DNA from: an uncultured Aquimarina sp.
Lineage (GTDB): Bacteria; Bacteroidota; Bacteroidia; Flavobacteriales; Flavobacteriaceae
Direction: 5' to 3'
Length of the DNA stretch: 64,000 bases
NCBI GenBank assembly: GCA_947503135.1
Contig: CANNCQ010000001.1
Coordinates: 92,140 to 156,139, forward strand
Part shown: positions 54,401 through 61,622 of the stretch, piece by piece
Position numbering within the stretch: the first letter of the stretch is position 1
Layout: each line of letters starts with the position of its first letter
The notes under the pieces: model-generated
Told to the model about the DNA's origin: nothing
Seen by the model: the letters and a program-made list of their open reading frames with translations, nothing else
The model's database searches: none
Program-made: the position numbers and the translations under genes

Positions 54401-54804
54401 CGTTACTAATTTATAAGTTTGAGGCTTTTGAATTATTTAAAGGAATGTTGAATAACTTGAATAAAGAAGTAATTTCTTTCTTGTTTAAGGCTGAATTGCC
54501 ATCTGGAAATACAGAGGTTACTGTAGCAGCTCCAAGGCAAGTAGAGCAACAACAAAAAACAATAGAACAAAAAGACGAGATTCAAAATTTAGACGAGCGT
54601 ACTTCTCAAAACAGGGCCATTGCCGAAAACCAACAACCACAGCAAGCTGTTGAAACAGTGGTACGCGATGAACCTAAAATTGGTAGAAATGATCGTGTGG
54701 TTATAAAGAATGTAATGAACGGAGAATCTAAAGAAGTAAAATTCAAACAAGCCATTCCTTTATTACAAAAAGGAACTTGGGTTGTGGTAGAGAAGGTATC
54801 GTAA
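51439..54804 (+). CDS. secA: Protein translocase ATPase SecA
   Basis: SecA hallmarks: ATPase motif MQTGEGKTLVATLPVYL, VNDYLARRDSEWM, FGTNNEFGFDYLRDN-type region, DEVDSVLIDDARTPLI, GTDIKLS and the RQLRGRAGRQGD motif. At 1121 aa it has the insertions typical of Bacteroidota SecA. The usual zinc-binding Cys-rich tail is missing; the end is a small folded unit (KIGRNDRVVIKNVMNG). It drives proteins through SecYEG at the inner membrane. A hairpin terminator follows. Confidence 0.97.
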   Translation: MGILDSVLKIFVGDKSKKDVKALQPIITKIKEAEASLASISNDELRAKTIEFKAQLVSAKANLVTEIEALKDKAEQSSNMDVREDIYTEIDKLEEKILEVTDATLDEILPAAFAVVKETARRFTENEFVEVTASEYDRELSVTRPHVVLNGDKAQWATSWDAAGTTVKWNMIHYDVQLIGGITLHNGNIAEMQTGEGKTLVATLPVYLNALTGNGVHLVTVNDYLARRDSEWMAPLFQFHGLTIECIDNHRPNSESRRRAYNSDIVYGTNNEFGFDYLRDNMSHAPEDLVQRKHNFAIVDEVDSVLIDDARTPLIISGPVPKGDVHEFDVLKPRISSLVSEQQKYLTGVLAEAKKLIAAGDTKVGGFKLLQAFRGIPKNKALIKYLSEEGVKQLLQKTENFYMQDNNREMHKIDADLLYVIEEKNNQIDLTDKGISALSKGEDETFFILPEMSVEINKIEKLGLSAEEEAEKKEELFRDFSVKSERIHTITQLLKAYSLFEKDVEYVVMDNKVKIVDEQTGRIMDGRRFSDGLHQALEAKESVKIEDATQTFATVTLQNYFRMYHKLSGMTGTAITEAGEFWEIYKLDVVEIPTNRPISRDDKQDLIYKTKREKYNAVIEDVVKLSQSGRPVLIGTTSVEISELLSRMLTMRKIKHNVLNAKLHQKEADIVAEAGDPGVVTIATNMAGRGTDIKLSKEVLDAGGLAIVGTERHDSRRVDRQLRGRAGRQGDVGSSQFYVSLEDNLMRLFGSERIAKMMDRMKIEEGEVLQASMLSNSIERAQKKVEENNFGTRKHLLEYDDVMNAQREVVYKRRRHALYGERLQLDIANMIYDLAENICEGNMMAQDYKNFEFELIRNFAMPSPVTEDEFKSGKTETITGKVYKAALDHYDGKKKNIAESVFNVIKQIRDNPDANFERIGVPFSDGNKSLNVSTNLEKAYESGGRQVLQDFEKNIVLALIDDSWKTHLRKMDELKQSVRLAVHEQKDPLLIYKFEAFELFKGMLNNLNKEVISFLFKAELPSGNTEVTVAAPRQVEQQQKTIEQKDEIQNLDERTSQNRAIAENQQPQQAVETVVRDEPKIGRNDRVVIKNVMNGESKEVKFKQAIPLLQKGTWVVVEKVS

Positions 54805-54827
54805 TTTTTTCAACTAAAATATTAAGG

Positions 54828-54862
54828 TCCTCAACTATAAGTTATAGTTGGGGATTTTTATT
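54828..54862 (+). terminator. secA terminator
   Basis: TCCTCAACTATAA and GTTATAGTTGGGGA form a long stem with one mismatch, followed by TTTTTATTTTT. Confidence 0.8.
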
Positions 54863-54897
54863 TTTAAAGCTTATTAGTAAAATTAACATATCTATTT

Positions 54898-55563
54898 TTG
54901 AATAAAAAAGCATTGAAAATAAAGAAGGCTTGGCCAACAAAAAAAGCAATGGAGCAGGTTTATGCTTTAAAGTTGTGGGGCGATAACGGGGCAGCCTTTT
55001 ATTCTGGAGAAGGTTCTCACGATCCAGAAATTGTAAGTGTTTATGTAGAAAAAGTACAGTCTTTTTTAAATTCTTTTAAACCTAAACTATCTGTATGTGA
55101 TTTGGGTTGTGGGGATTTTAATATCGGGAAACAGCTTTTTGAGTACACCAAACAATACACTGCTATTGATATTGTACCACAGTTAATTGCTTACAATAAC
55201 TTGAATTTTAAAGCCAATAATTTAAGTTTTTTATGTTTAGATATTGCAATAGCCGAGTTACCTAATGCCGATTGTGTAATAATCAGACAAGTGTTACAAC
55301 ACTTGTCAAACAATGAGATACATAGTATTTTAAATAAGCTTTCAAGTTTTAAGTATATTGTTTTAACGGAGCATTTACCACAAGGGGGTTTTGAACCCAA
55401 TAAAAATATTATTTCTGGGCAGGGGATACGTATAAAAAAACAAAGTGGTGTTGCTATTTTAGCACCTCCTTTTAATTTTAAAGTAACAACGAGTAGTGAA
55501 TTACTACGTTATGATTTAGGTGATAATAAAGGAGTTATTGTGACTATGCTTTATGAGGTTTAG
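54898..55563 (+). CDS. Class I SAM-dependent methyltransferase (221 aa)
   Basis: The AdoMet loop VCDLGCGDFNIGKQL (about residue 67) and the following acidic strand end (AIDIVPQLI) mark a class I methyltransferase. A QVLQHLSN segment corresponds to the usual post-motif III helix. Translation seems to begin at TTG 54898, because the conserved N-terminus (AWPTKKAMEQVYALKLWG) starts before the first ATG. The substrate is unknown. No export signal is present. Confidence 0.85.
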   Translation: MNKKALKIKKAWPTKKAMEQVYALKLWGDNGAAFYSGEGSHDPEIVSVYVEKVQSFLNSFKPKLSVCDLGCGDFNIGKQLFEYTKQYTAIDIVPQLIAYNNLNFKANNLSFLCLDIAIAELPNADCVIIRQVLQHLSNNEIHSILNKLSSFKYIVLTEHLPQGGFEPNKNIISGQGIRIKKQSGVAILAPPFNFKVTTSSELLRYDLGDNKGVIVTMLYEV

Positions 55564-55650
55564 CTTTTTTAATAAAGTTAATAGTGTCTCAATATTTTAT
55601 ACTTAAACACTATCAGGGGATAGTGCCGTATGTGCAAACTAATGAATTGA

Positions 55651-55909
55651 TTATTTACTGTAATAATAACGACAGGCAGCTATTAATATTTCTTCATTTT
55701 TATATTTATAAACTAAGCGATGCTCTGAGGTGATTCGTCTCGACCAGTACCCTTGTAAATCACCTTTTAATGTTTCTGGTTTTCCAAAGCCTTCAAAAGG
55801 TGTACAAATGCAATTTTTTAAAAGTTCGTTTATTTGCTTAGCTTTTCTTTTTCAATTTTTGCCAGTATAAATAATCTTCCCAAGAAGAGGAGGTCCATGT
55901 TAATTTCAT
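55651..55909 (-). pseudogene. yoeB: YoeB/Txe-type toxin, frameshifted
   Basis: The start (MKLTWTSSSWEDYLYWQK) and the end (GYWSRRITSEHRLVYKYK, then AACRYYYSK) match the YoeB RNase toxin. An extra A in an A-rich run near 55843-55848 shifts the frame after about 22 codons. Removing it restores an 85-residue YoeB-length product. YoeB cuts mRNA on the ribosome, so this copy should be inactive. The ATG follows directly after the stop of an antitoxin remnant. Confidence 0.82.
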
Positions 55910-56056
55910 CTATTCGATTAATTCTTTTTGTACTCCTTTTCTATCTTCTAACTCTTTGATAGAGTTTAATAAAACATCTCTATTTTTTCCTGTAAGTAAG
56001 TAGATTATTGCTTGAGTGTTTGTGTGATAAATGCTGTTCTTAGTTATAATTAATTT
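55910..56056 (-). pseudogene. Antitoxin remnant paired with the YoeB pseudogene
   Basis: This frame has no start codon but ends in a helical, charged tail (DVLLNSIKELEDRKGVQKEL, then IE and TAG), as expected for a YefM-like antitoxin C-terminus that wraps the toxin. The stop touches the toxin ATG, the usual antitoxin-toxin junction. The N-terminal DNA-binding part seems lost. The region from here to 56.29 kb holds only this remnant and a terminator. Confidence 0.55.
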
Positions 56057-56233
56057 TGATTGTTGACATAATCGACTCAGTCCGAAGAAAAGTATTGGTA
56101 TAGTATTAAGGCTTTTTTATTCATTTCTATTGTATACGTTAGGGATAGTAGTGGAAATCCTTTTTTGAGGAATGATAAAAAGATTGCAGCGTATAGCTCG
56201 ACCTGTAGGGGAACGCCCAAATTATAAGGAAAC

Positions 56234-56272
56234 AAAAAACGCCTAGTTCAATTAATAAGAACAAGGCGTTTT
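56234..56272 (-). terminator. Terminator of the aromatic amino-acid operon
   Basis: On the minus strand, TAAAACGCCT(T)GTTC pairs with GAAC(T)AGGCGTTTTTT and a T run follows. It lies 22 bases past the last gene of the operon. Confidence 0.8.
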
Positions 56273-56293
56273 ATATGAAATAAAAATAAGTAA

Positions 56294-57373
56294 TTACTTA
56301 CCTACGTTGTGTTGGTGATTGATTGATTCGTCGTGTATAGCGCTGTATACTTTATCAATAAATTCAGAGCTTAAACCTACGTTTCCTCCTTCGGATATCG
56401 CTTTGTTTTTAATAGCATTCCATCGGTCGTTTTGTAAAATTTGCACATTGTTGGCAGCTTTTACTTTACCAATTTCGTCAGCAATACCCATACGCTTTGC
56501 TAGTTGTTGGATAATCAATTCGTCGGTAATATCAATTTTAGAGCGTAATTCGTTAAGTGCATGCTGGTATGCTTCAGAACCTCCCTTTTCCTTACGTACT
56601 CTCAAATCTTTCATAATTTGGACTAACGTATCAGGTGTAATTTGCTGTTTAGCATCACTCCAAGCATTGTCTGGGTCGTAGTGAGTTTCAATGATCATAC
56701 CATCAAAGTTTAAATCTAAACCTGTTTGACATAGATCTTGAATAATATCTCTACGTCCTGCAATATGCGATGGATCTAAAATTATTGGTAAATCAGGAAA
56801 CTTAGCTTGTAAGTCAATTGGGATTTGCCATTCTGGAATATTACGGTATTTTGTTTTTTCGTAAGTAGAAAAACCTCTGTGAATTACTCCAAGGTTTTTA
56901 ACGTCACAAGTGTAAAAACGCTCAACAGCTCCTAACCATAATGATAGGTCTGGATTGATAGGGTTTTTAACTAATACAGGGTTATCAATACCTTTACAGG
57001 CTTCAGCAATATCTTGAATGATAAAAGGAGAAACGGTACTACGTGCACCAATCCATAGAATATCTACACCAGCTTCTAGTGCTAATTCAACGTGATGTGG
57101 ACTAGCTACCTCAGTTGCAGTTAACATTCCTGTTTCTTCTTTAGCACGTTGCAACCATTTTAAACCTAAGGCACCAACTCCTTCAAAGTTTCCTGGACGT
57201 GTACGTGGTTTCCAGATACCAGCACGTAAAACAGTAGCATCAGTATCTTTTAATTGATGTGCAATTTTCACTACTTGATCTTCAGTTTCGGCACTACAAG
57301 GACCAGCAATTACAAGTGGGTGGTCTAATTTGTAGGCGTCTAACCAATTTCTAAGTTCCTTTTTGTTTTCCAT
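56294..57373 (-). CDS. DAHP synthase fused to chorismate mutase (359 aa)
   Basis: Residues 1-255 form a type I-beta DAHP synthase (PLVIAGPCSAETEDQV, WKPRTRPGNFEGVGALG, ILDPSHIAGRRD). Residues about 262-345 form an AroQ chorismate mutase (ALNELRSKIDITDELIIQQL, then KRMGIADEIGKVK). The fused enzyme makes the first shikimate-pathway intermediate and also prephenate, and the mutase domain often transmits feedback by prephenate. It is the last gene of the pheA-aminotransferase-tyrA-DAHP operon. Confidence 0.95.
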   Translation of the reverse strand: MENKKELRNWLDAYKLDHPLVIAGPCSAETEDQVVKIAHQLKDTDATVLRAGIWKPRTRPGNFEGVGALGLKWLQRAKEETGMLTATEVASPHHVELALEAGVDILWIGARSTVSPFIIQDIAEACKGIDNPVLVKNPINPDLSLWLGAVERFYTCDVKNLGVIHRGFSTYEKTKYRNIPEWQIPIDLQAKFPDLPIILDPSHIAGRRDIIQDLCQTGLDLNFDGMIIETHYDPDNAWSDAKQQITPDTLVQIMKDLRVRKEKGGSEAYQHALNELRSKIDITDELIIQQLAKRMGIADEIGKVKAANNVQILQNDRWNAIKNKAISEGGNVGLSSEFIDKVYSAIHDESINHQHNVGK

Positions 57374-57523
57374 CGTAAGTATTTATTGGTGCTTTTCGCT
57401 ATTGGCTTTTGGTTATTAACCTTAAGCGATAAACAATAAGCTTTATTTAATTAATTTTTAGTTTATTGCTAAATACAAAATTTATAAAAAATATGAATTT
57501 AGTCTATATTCTATTTCTTTTAT

Positions 57524-58372
57524 TTATTCTATTCCTTTTAAAATCTCTTTAATGCGATTGGTACTTTTCATTTCATTAAAAATATCACTACTTCTGTTGG
57601 CTTGCATTAACTGCTTAAAAGCGGTTAAATTTTCGATATATTCGTCAAGAGCATCAATAATGTTTTCCTTATTTTGATTAAAAATAGGAGTCCACATTGC
57701 AGGTGAACTTTTAGCTAAACGAACTGTAGAGGCAAACCCACTTCCTGCCATATCAAAAATATCGCGTTCGTTTTGTTCTTTCTCAATAACCGTTTTACCT
57801 AGCATAAAAGAACTTATATGTGACAAATGCGAAACGTAAGCAATATGCTTATCGTGTGCTTTTGCATCCATATAAGAAATACGCATTCCTAAACGATTGA
57901 ATATATCTAATGCTAACTCGCGTTGCTTTAGTCCTGTTTTTTCGATTTCACAAATAATATTTGTTTTACCTCTAAAAAGGTTTGCTAAAGCGGCTTTGGG
58001 TCCAGAAAATTCTGTACCTGCGATGGGGTGTGTTGCCAAATAGCAAGCACGATTAGCATGATGCTCAATAATCGTACATAAACGCTCTTTGGTAGACCCT
58101 ACATCAAAAACCAAACAATTGTCAGAGACCTTATCTAAAACTTGTGGTAGTACTATTTCTGTAATATCAACTGGTACCGAAATAATTACAACATCCGCAT
58201 CGTTTAGATTCGCAAAGGTACTACTTTTATCAATAAAGCCTAAAGAAATTGCGGTTTCCAAATTATTATCGTTGGCATCAATACCATGCATTATTGCATT
58301 ATTGTAGCTAGCCTTTATGTCTGTGGCTAAAGACCCTCCAATTAATCCAACTCCTATTACAAATACATTCAT
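57524..58372 (-). CDS. tyrA: Prephenate dehydrogenase
   Basis: An NAD-binding Rossmann motif starts the protein (VIGVGLIGGSLATDI). VFDVGSTKERLC and THPIAGTEFSGPKAAL are TyrA signature segments, with the catalytic His in THPIAG. At 282 aa it has no fused mutase or ACT domain. It converts prephenate to 4-hydroxyphenylpyruvate for tyrosine. It is the third gene of the operon, downstream of the aminotransferase. Confidence 0.94.
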   Translation of the reverse strand: MNVFVIGVGLIGGSLATDIKASYNNAIMHGIDANDNNLETAISLGFIDKSSTFANLNDADVVIISVPVDITEIVLPQVLDKVSDNCLVFDVGSTKERLCTIIEHHANRACYLATHPIAGTEFSGPKAALANLFRGKTNIICEIEKTGLKQRELALDIFNRLGMRISYMDAKAHDKHIAYVSHLSHISSFMLGKTVIEKEQNERDIFDMAGSGFASTVRLAKSSPAMWTPIFNQNKENIIDALDEYIENLTAFKQLMQANRSSDIFNEMKSTNRIKEILKGIE

Positions 58373-58435
58373 TTTTTTTGCTTTTGACTTGTAGCTTTTA
58401 GCGCTGGGCTTAAGGCTTTTGCTTTTAATCGTTAG

Positions 58436-59599
58436 TTATATTTTAAAGTCTTTTAAGCGCTCTAAGGCTTCTTGTATTTTGATTTCTTCGATACATAATG
58501 AAAAACGAATGTACTTAGCTCCTTGTGATCCGAAGATACTACCTGGGGTTATGAATACTGATTTTTCATATAGAATTTTATCAATAAAAGCTTCTGCGTT
58601 TGTAATATTTGAGGGTAGTTTAGACCATACAAACATTCCTGTTGCCTCTTTATCGTATGTACATCCTAAAAGTTCGGCTAATTCCCAAATTAATTTTCGA
58701 CGGTTTGCATATACTTTGTTCATTGATGTATACCAGTCTTCTTCACAATTAAGAGCGGCAATAGCACCCTTTTGCAACCCTTGAAACATACCGCTATCCA
58801 TATTGCTTTTAACTTTAAGTACCGCGTTAATAGTTTCTTTATTTCCTAAAACCATACCAATACGCCAACCAGCCATATTAAAGGTTTTACTTAGTGAATT
58901 AAGTTCCAAAGCAACATTTTTTGCACCTTCGATGCTAAAAATACTAATAGGGTTGGAGTTTAAAACAAAGCTATAAGGATTATCATTTACTAAAAGGATA
59001 TTGTTTTTTTCTGCGAAAGTGATTAGTTTTTTAAATAGTTCTTTTGAACCAGCAGCGCCAGTAGGCATGTGTGGATAATTTACCCACATAATTTTGACCT
59101 TACTTAAGTCTAATTTTTCAAGTGCTTCAAAATCGGGTTCCCAATTATTGATTTCTGATAAATTATAAAAAACAGGTTCAGCCTCTAATAGTTTGGTTAC
59201 CGAAGTATAGGTGGGATATCCAGGGTTTGGAATTAATACTTGGTCCCCTTTATCTAAAAAAGCCATCGAAATATGCATAATTCCTTCCTTAGAGCCCATT
59301 AGTGGCAATACTTCAGAGTTTGCATCAAAACTAGCATTGTATTTAGAATGGTAGAAATCACATATTGCTTGTCTAAATTCCGGCAAGCCTTGGTAGCTTT
59401 GATATTTATGAGCACCATCAATATGTAAGGTATTCGATAAAGCTTCCAATACCGAAGTAGGAGGAGCCAAATCGGGGCTACCGATTGCCATATTAATAAT
59501 TGGCTTACCTGAAAGGGCAAGTTCGCGTACCTCTCTTAATTTTTTAGAGAAGTAGTATTCTTCAACACTATGTAATCGTTTTGCGGTAACTAAACTCAT
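58436..59599 (-). CDS. PLP-dependent aminotransferase (aromatic/aspartate type)
   Basis: Class I/II fold motifs: NMAIGSPDLAPPTSVLEAL, the SLSKTFNMAGWRIGM segment with the PLP lysine, VLIPNPGYPTYTS, and a C-terminal arginine region (KYIRFSLCIEE). At 387 aa it has usual length. Placed between pheA and tyrA with a 4-base overlap to pheA, it most likely makes phenylalanine and tyrosine from their keto acids or transaminates prephenate. Confidence 0.93.
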   Translation of the reverse strand: MSLVTAKRLHSVEEYYFSKKLREVRELALSGKPIINMAIGSPDLAPPTSVLEALSNTLHIDGAHKYQSYQGLPEFRQAICDFYHSKYNASFDANSEVLPLMGSKEGIMHISMAFLDKGDQVLIPNPGYPTYTSVTKLLEAEPVFYNLSEINNWEPDFEALEKLDLSKVKIMWVNYPHMPTGAAGSKELFKKLITFAEKNNILLVNDNPYSFVLNSNPISIFSIEGAKNVALELNSLSKTFNMAGWRIGMVLGNKETINAVLKVKSNMDSGMFQGLQKGAIAALNCEEDWYTSMNKVYANRRKLIWELAELLGCTYDKEATGMFVWSKLPSNITNAEAFIDKILYEKSVFITPGSIFGSQGAKYIRFSLCIEEIKIQEALERLKDFKI

Positions 59600-60423
59600 A
59601 CTTTTTGATTTTGGTATTCTCCTAATATTTTAAATTCGGTTGACATGATTTCTAAAACAGAAACAGCTTTTTGATAATCTTCGTAGGCTTCAAAAGTAGT
59701 ATCTACAAAAAAGGCATATTTCCAAGGTTGGTCAATAACCGGTAATGATTGTATTTTGGTTAAGTTTAAATTACAATCGCTCATTACATTTAATATGGTC
59801 GCTAAACTTCCTCGATTATGATTCAAAACAAATTTTAAAGTTGCTTTGTTAATTTCATTGTGTTTAAGAGGAGATTCTTTTTTATTTAAAATAAAAAAGC
59901 GGGTACTGTTGGTTTTTATAGTTTGAATATCTTCGGCTAAAACATCCAAATTGTAAATTTCAGCTGCAGTTTTACCAGCAATAGCCCCAACGCCTTCCGA
60001 TTTTTTATTATTGATTCTTCGAGCTACTTCGGCGGTATCGGTATCTTCGATTAATTTTATATGGTTGTATTTTCTGAAAAATTCTTTACACTGTAGCAAT
60101 GCCATTGGGTGCGAATAAACTTCGTAAATACCCTCGATACTTTGACCATTTAAAGCCATTAGGCAGTGATGAATAGGGAGATAATATTCCCCACAAATAG
60201 TAAGGTTATGCTCATCAATATACGCATAGTTAGGAATAATAGAACCTGCAATGGAGTTTTCTATGGCCATTACAGCATCGGTACACCTTCCTTTTTCTAG
60301 GCTGTCTACCAATTCTCGAAACGACATACATTCGTCAATTTCGATATCCTCGCCAAAATATGCCAATGCTACTGCATGGTGGTACGAACCTTTTACTCCT
60401 TGTATGCCTATTATTTTTTTCAT
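59596..60423 (-). CDS. pheA: Prephenate dehydratase
   Basis: The start at ATG 60423 (MKKIIGIQGVKGSYHHAVAL) matches the family; a longer frame would run through the attenuator stem. The PDT domain has SFRELVDSLEKGRCTDAVMA and the TRFFIL motif region, and the C-terminal ACT domain (ATLKFVLNHNRGSLATILNV) binds phenylalanine for feedback. It converts prephenate to phenylpyruvate. It is the first structural gene after a Phe/Tyr-rich leader and terminator, so its operon is probably controlled by attenuation. Confidence 0.95.
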   Translation of the reverse strand: MKKIIGIQGVKGSYHHAVALAYFGEDIEIDECMSFRELVDSLEKGRCTDAVMAIENSIAGSIIPNYAYIDEHNLTICGEYYLPIHHCLMALNGQSIEGIYEVYSHPMALLQCKEFFRKYNHIKLIEDTDTAEVARRINNKKSEGVGAIAGKTAAEIYNLDVLAEDIQTIKTNSTRFFILNKKESPLKHNEINKATLKFVLNHNRGSLATILNVMSDCNLNLTKIQSLPVIDQPWKYAFFVDTTFEAYEDYQKAVSVLEIMSTEFKILGEYQNQKV

Positions 60424-60460
60424 CGTTCTAGACTGTTGCCTTTTCAGTATTGTTGGTATA

Positions 60461-60496
60461 AAAAAATCCCGACTCATTTTTGAATCGGGATTTTTT
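60461..60496 (-). terminator. Attenuator terminator of the pheA operon
   Basis: On the minus strand AAAAAATCCCGATTC pairs with GAGTCGGGATTTTTT and is followed by more T, 38 bases before the pheA ATG. Its first arm can instead pair with an upstream AGTCGGG at 60528-60534, which would prevent the terminator. Confidence 0.82.
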
Positions 60497-60536
60497 AATA
60501 TTTTATAATTATTTATAACATAATAAACCCGACTTC

Positions 60537-60590
60537 TTACTTGTAAAAGTAGAAGTAATAAAAGTTTACGTTAAAAAATAAATTATTCAT
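60537..60590 (-). CDS. Leader peptide of the pheA operon (17 aa, Phe/Tyr-rich)
   Basis: The open frame reads MNNLFFNVNFYYFYFYK and stops. Nine of 17 residues are Phe (5) or Tyr (4), the two end products of the operon behind it. The stop codon lies 3-12 bases before the antiterminator arm (AGTCGGG), and the terminator hairpin follows about 40 bases later. In the known mechanism, ribosome stalling at Phe or Tyr codons frees the antiterminator and the genes are transcribed; smooth translation lets the terminator form. Confidence 0.85.
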   Translation of the reverse strand: MNNLFFNVNFYYFYFYK

Positions 60591-60611
60591 TTCTCGTTAA
60601 ATATATAGTAG

Positions 60612-60639
60612 CAAATTTATTTAAAGTTTTTTTAAACAA
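60612..60639 (-). promoter_or_regulatory. Probable promoter of the pheA operon
   Basis: On the minus strand TTG (60637-60639) and TAAATTTG (60612-60619) are 17 bases apart, slightly short of the usual 19. The leader peptide ATG lies about 22 bases downstream. Confidence 0.55.
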
Positions 60640-60696
60640 AAAATATAATTTTGCTTTTTTTGAAAAAATAAATAACAGACTTTGTAAATTCGCACT

Positions 60697-61581
60697 ATGT
60701 CCATAAAAGTAGAGAACCTTTCCAAAGAATATAAAGAAGTTAATGCTTTAGGGGGTATTTCTTTTGAAATACCTAAACAACAAATTGTTGGTTTTTTGGG
60801 GCCTAACGGAGCGGGGAAGTCTACGCTTATGAAAATACTAACTACTTATTTACAGGCCACATCGGGGAAGGCCTTCGTAAATGGTTTTGATATTGTTTCA
60901 CAGCAAAAGCAAGTACAACAAAGTATTGGGTATCTCCCGGAACATAACCCGTTGTATTTAGATCAGTATCCTAAGGAATATTTAGCTTTTAATGCTGCTG
61001 TGTATAACGTTAGCAAGCAACGAATTAGTGAGGTTATAGAACTTACGGGTTTACAAAATGAGCTCAGAAAAAAAATAGGAAGCTTATCCAAGGGATATAG
61101 GCAACGCGTAGGTTTAGCATGTGCCTTATTGCACGATCCGGAGGTGTTGTTGCTAGATGAGCCAACAACAGGTTTAGACCCCAATCAATTAGAAGATATA
61201 CGTTTATTAATAAGAAACTTAGGTAAAGACAAAACAGTATTATTGTCTACTCACGTAATGCAAGAAGTAGAAGCGATGTGCGACCGCGTTTTGGTAATTA
61301 ATAAAGGGAGGCTAGTAGCCGATAAAATGTTAAGCGAAGCTATTGAAAAACAACTTATAGTTACTTTCAACAAGCCTGTAGTTGCTTTAAGATTAAAGGA
61401 AATACCACAAGTAACGGAAGTCCAAAGCTTAAGCGAAACACAGTTTGTTATTAATTTTGTAAATGAAAATAATATGGCAGAATCCATTTTTGATTTTGCT
61501 GTAGCCAATCAACTAAAGCTTCTTCAAATAGAAGAAAAGCAACTTAATATTGAAGATTTATTTAAAGCAGTTACAATTTAA
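60697..61581 (+). CDS. gldA: Gliding-motility ABC transporter ATP-binding protein GldA
   Basis: The ABC ATPase motifs are Walker A GFLGPNGAGKSTLMKI (about residue 33), signature SLSKGYRQRVGLACAL, and Walker B EVLLLDEPTTGLDPNQ. The opening MSIKVENLSKEYKEVNALGG and the length of 294 aa match GldA. With GldF and GldG it forms a transporter needed for gliding in some Flavobacteriia; those partners are not adjacent here. The leader of the divergent pheA operon shares its upstream region. Confidence 0.92.
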   Translation: MSIKVENLSKEYKEVNALGGISFEIPKQQIVGFLGPNGAGKSTLMKILTTYLQATSGKAFVNGFDIVSQQKQVQQSIGYLPEHNPLYLDQYPKEYLAFNAAVYNVSKQRISEVIELTGLQNELRKKIGSLSKGYRQRVGLACALLHDPEVLLLDEPTTGLDPNQLEDIRLLIRNLGKDKTVLLSTHVMQEVEAMCDRVLVINKGRLVADKMLSEAIEKQLIVTFNKPVVALRLKEIPQVTEVQSLSETQFVINFVNENNMAESIFDFAVANQLKLLQIEEKQLNIEDLFKAVTI

Positions 61582-61622
61582 ATTAGTTGTAATAAATGAA
61601 GTTGAATTTATATTGAATATAA

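Noticed and set aside
60461..60590. A T-box riboswitch upstream of pheA
   Set aside because: No T-box sequence or specifier stem is visible; the Phe/Tyr leader frame and short alternative hairpins explain the region better.
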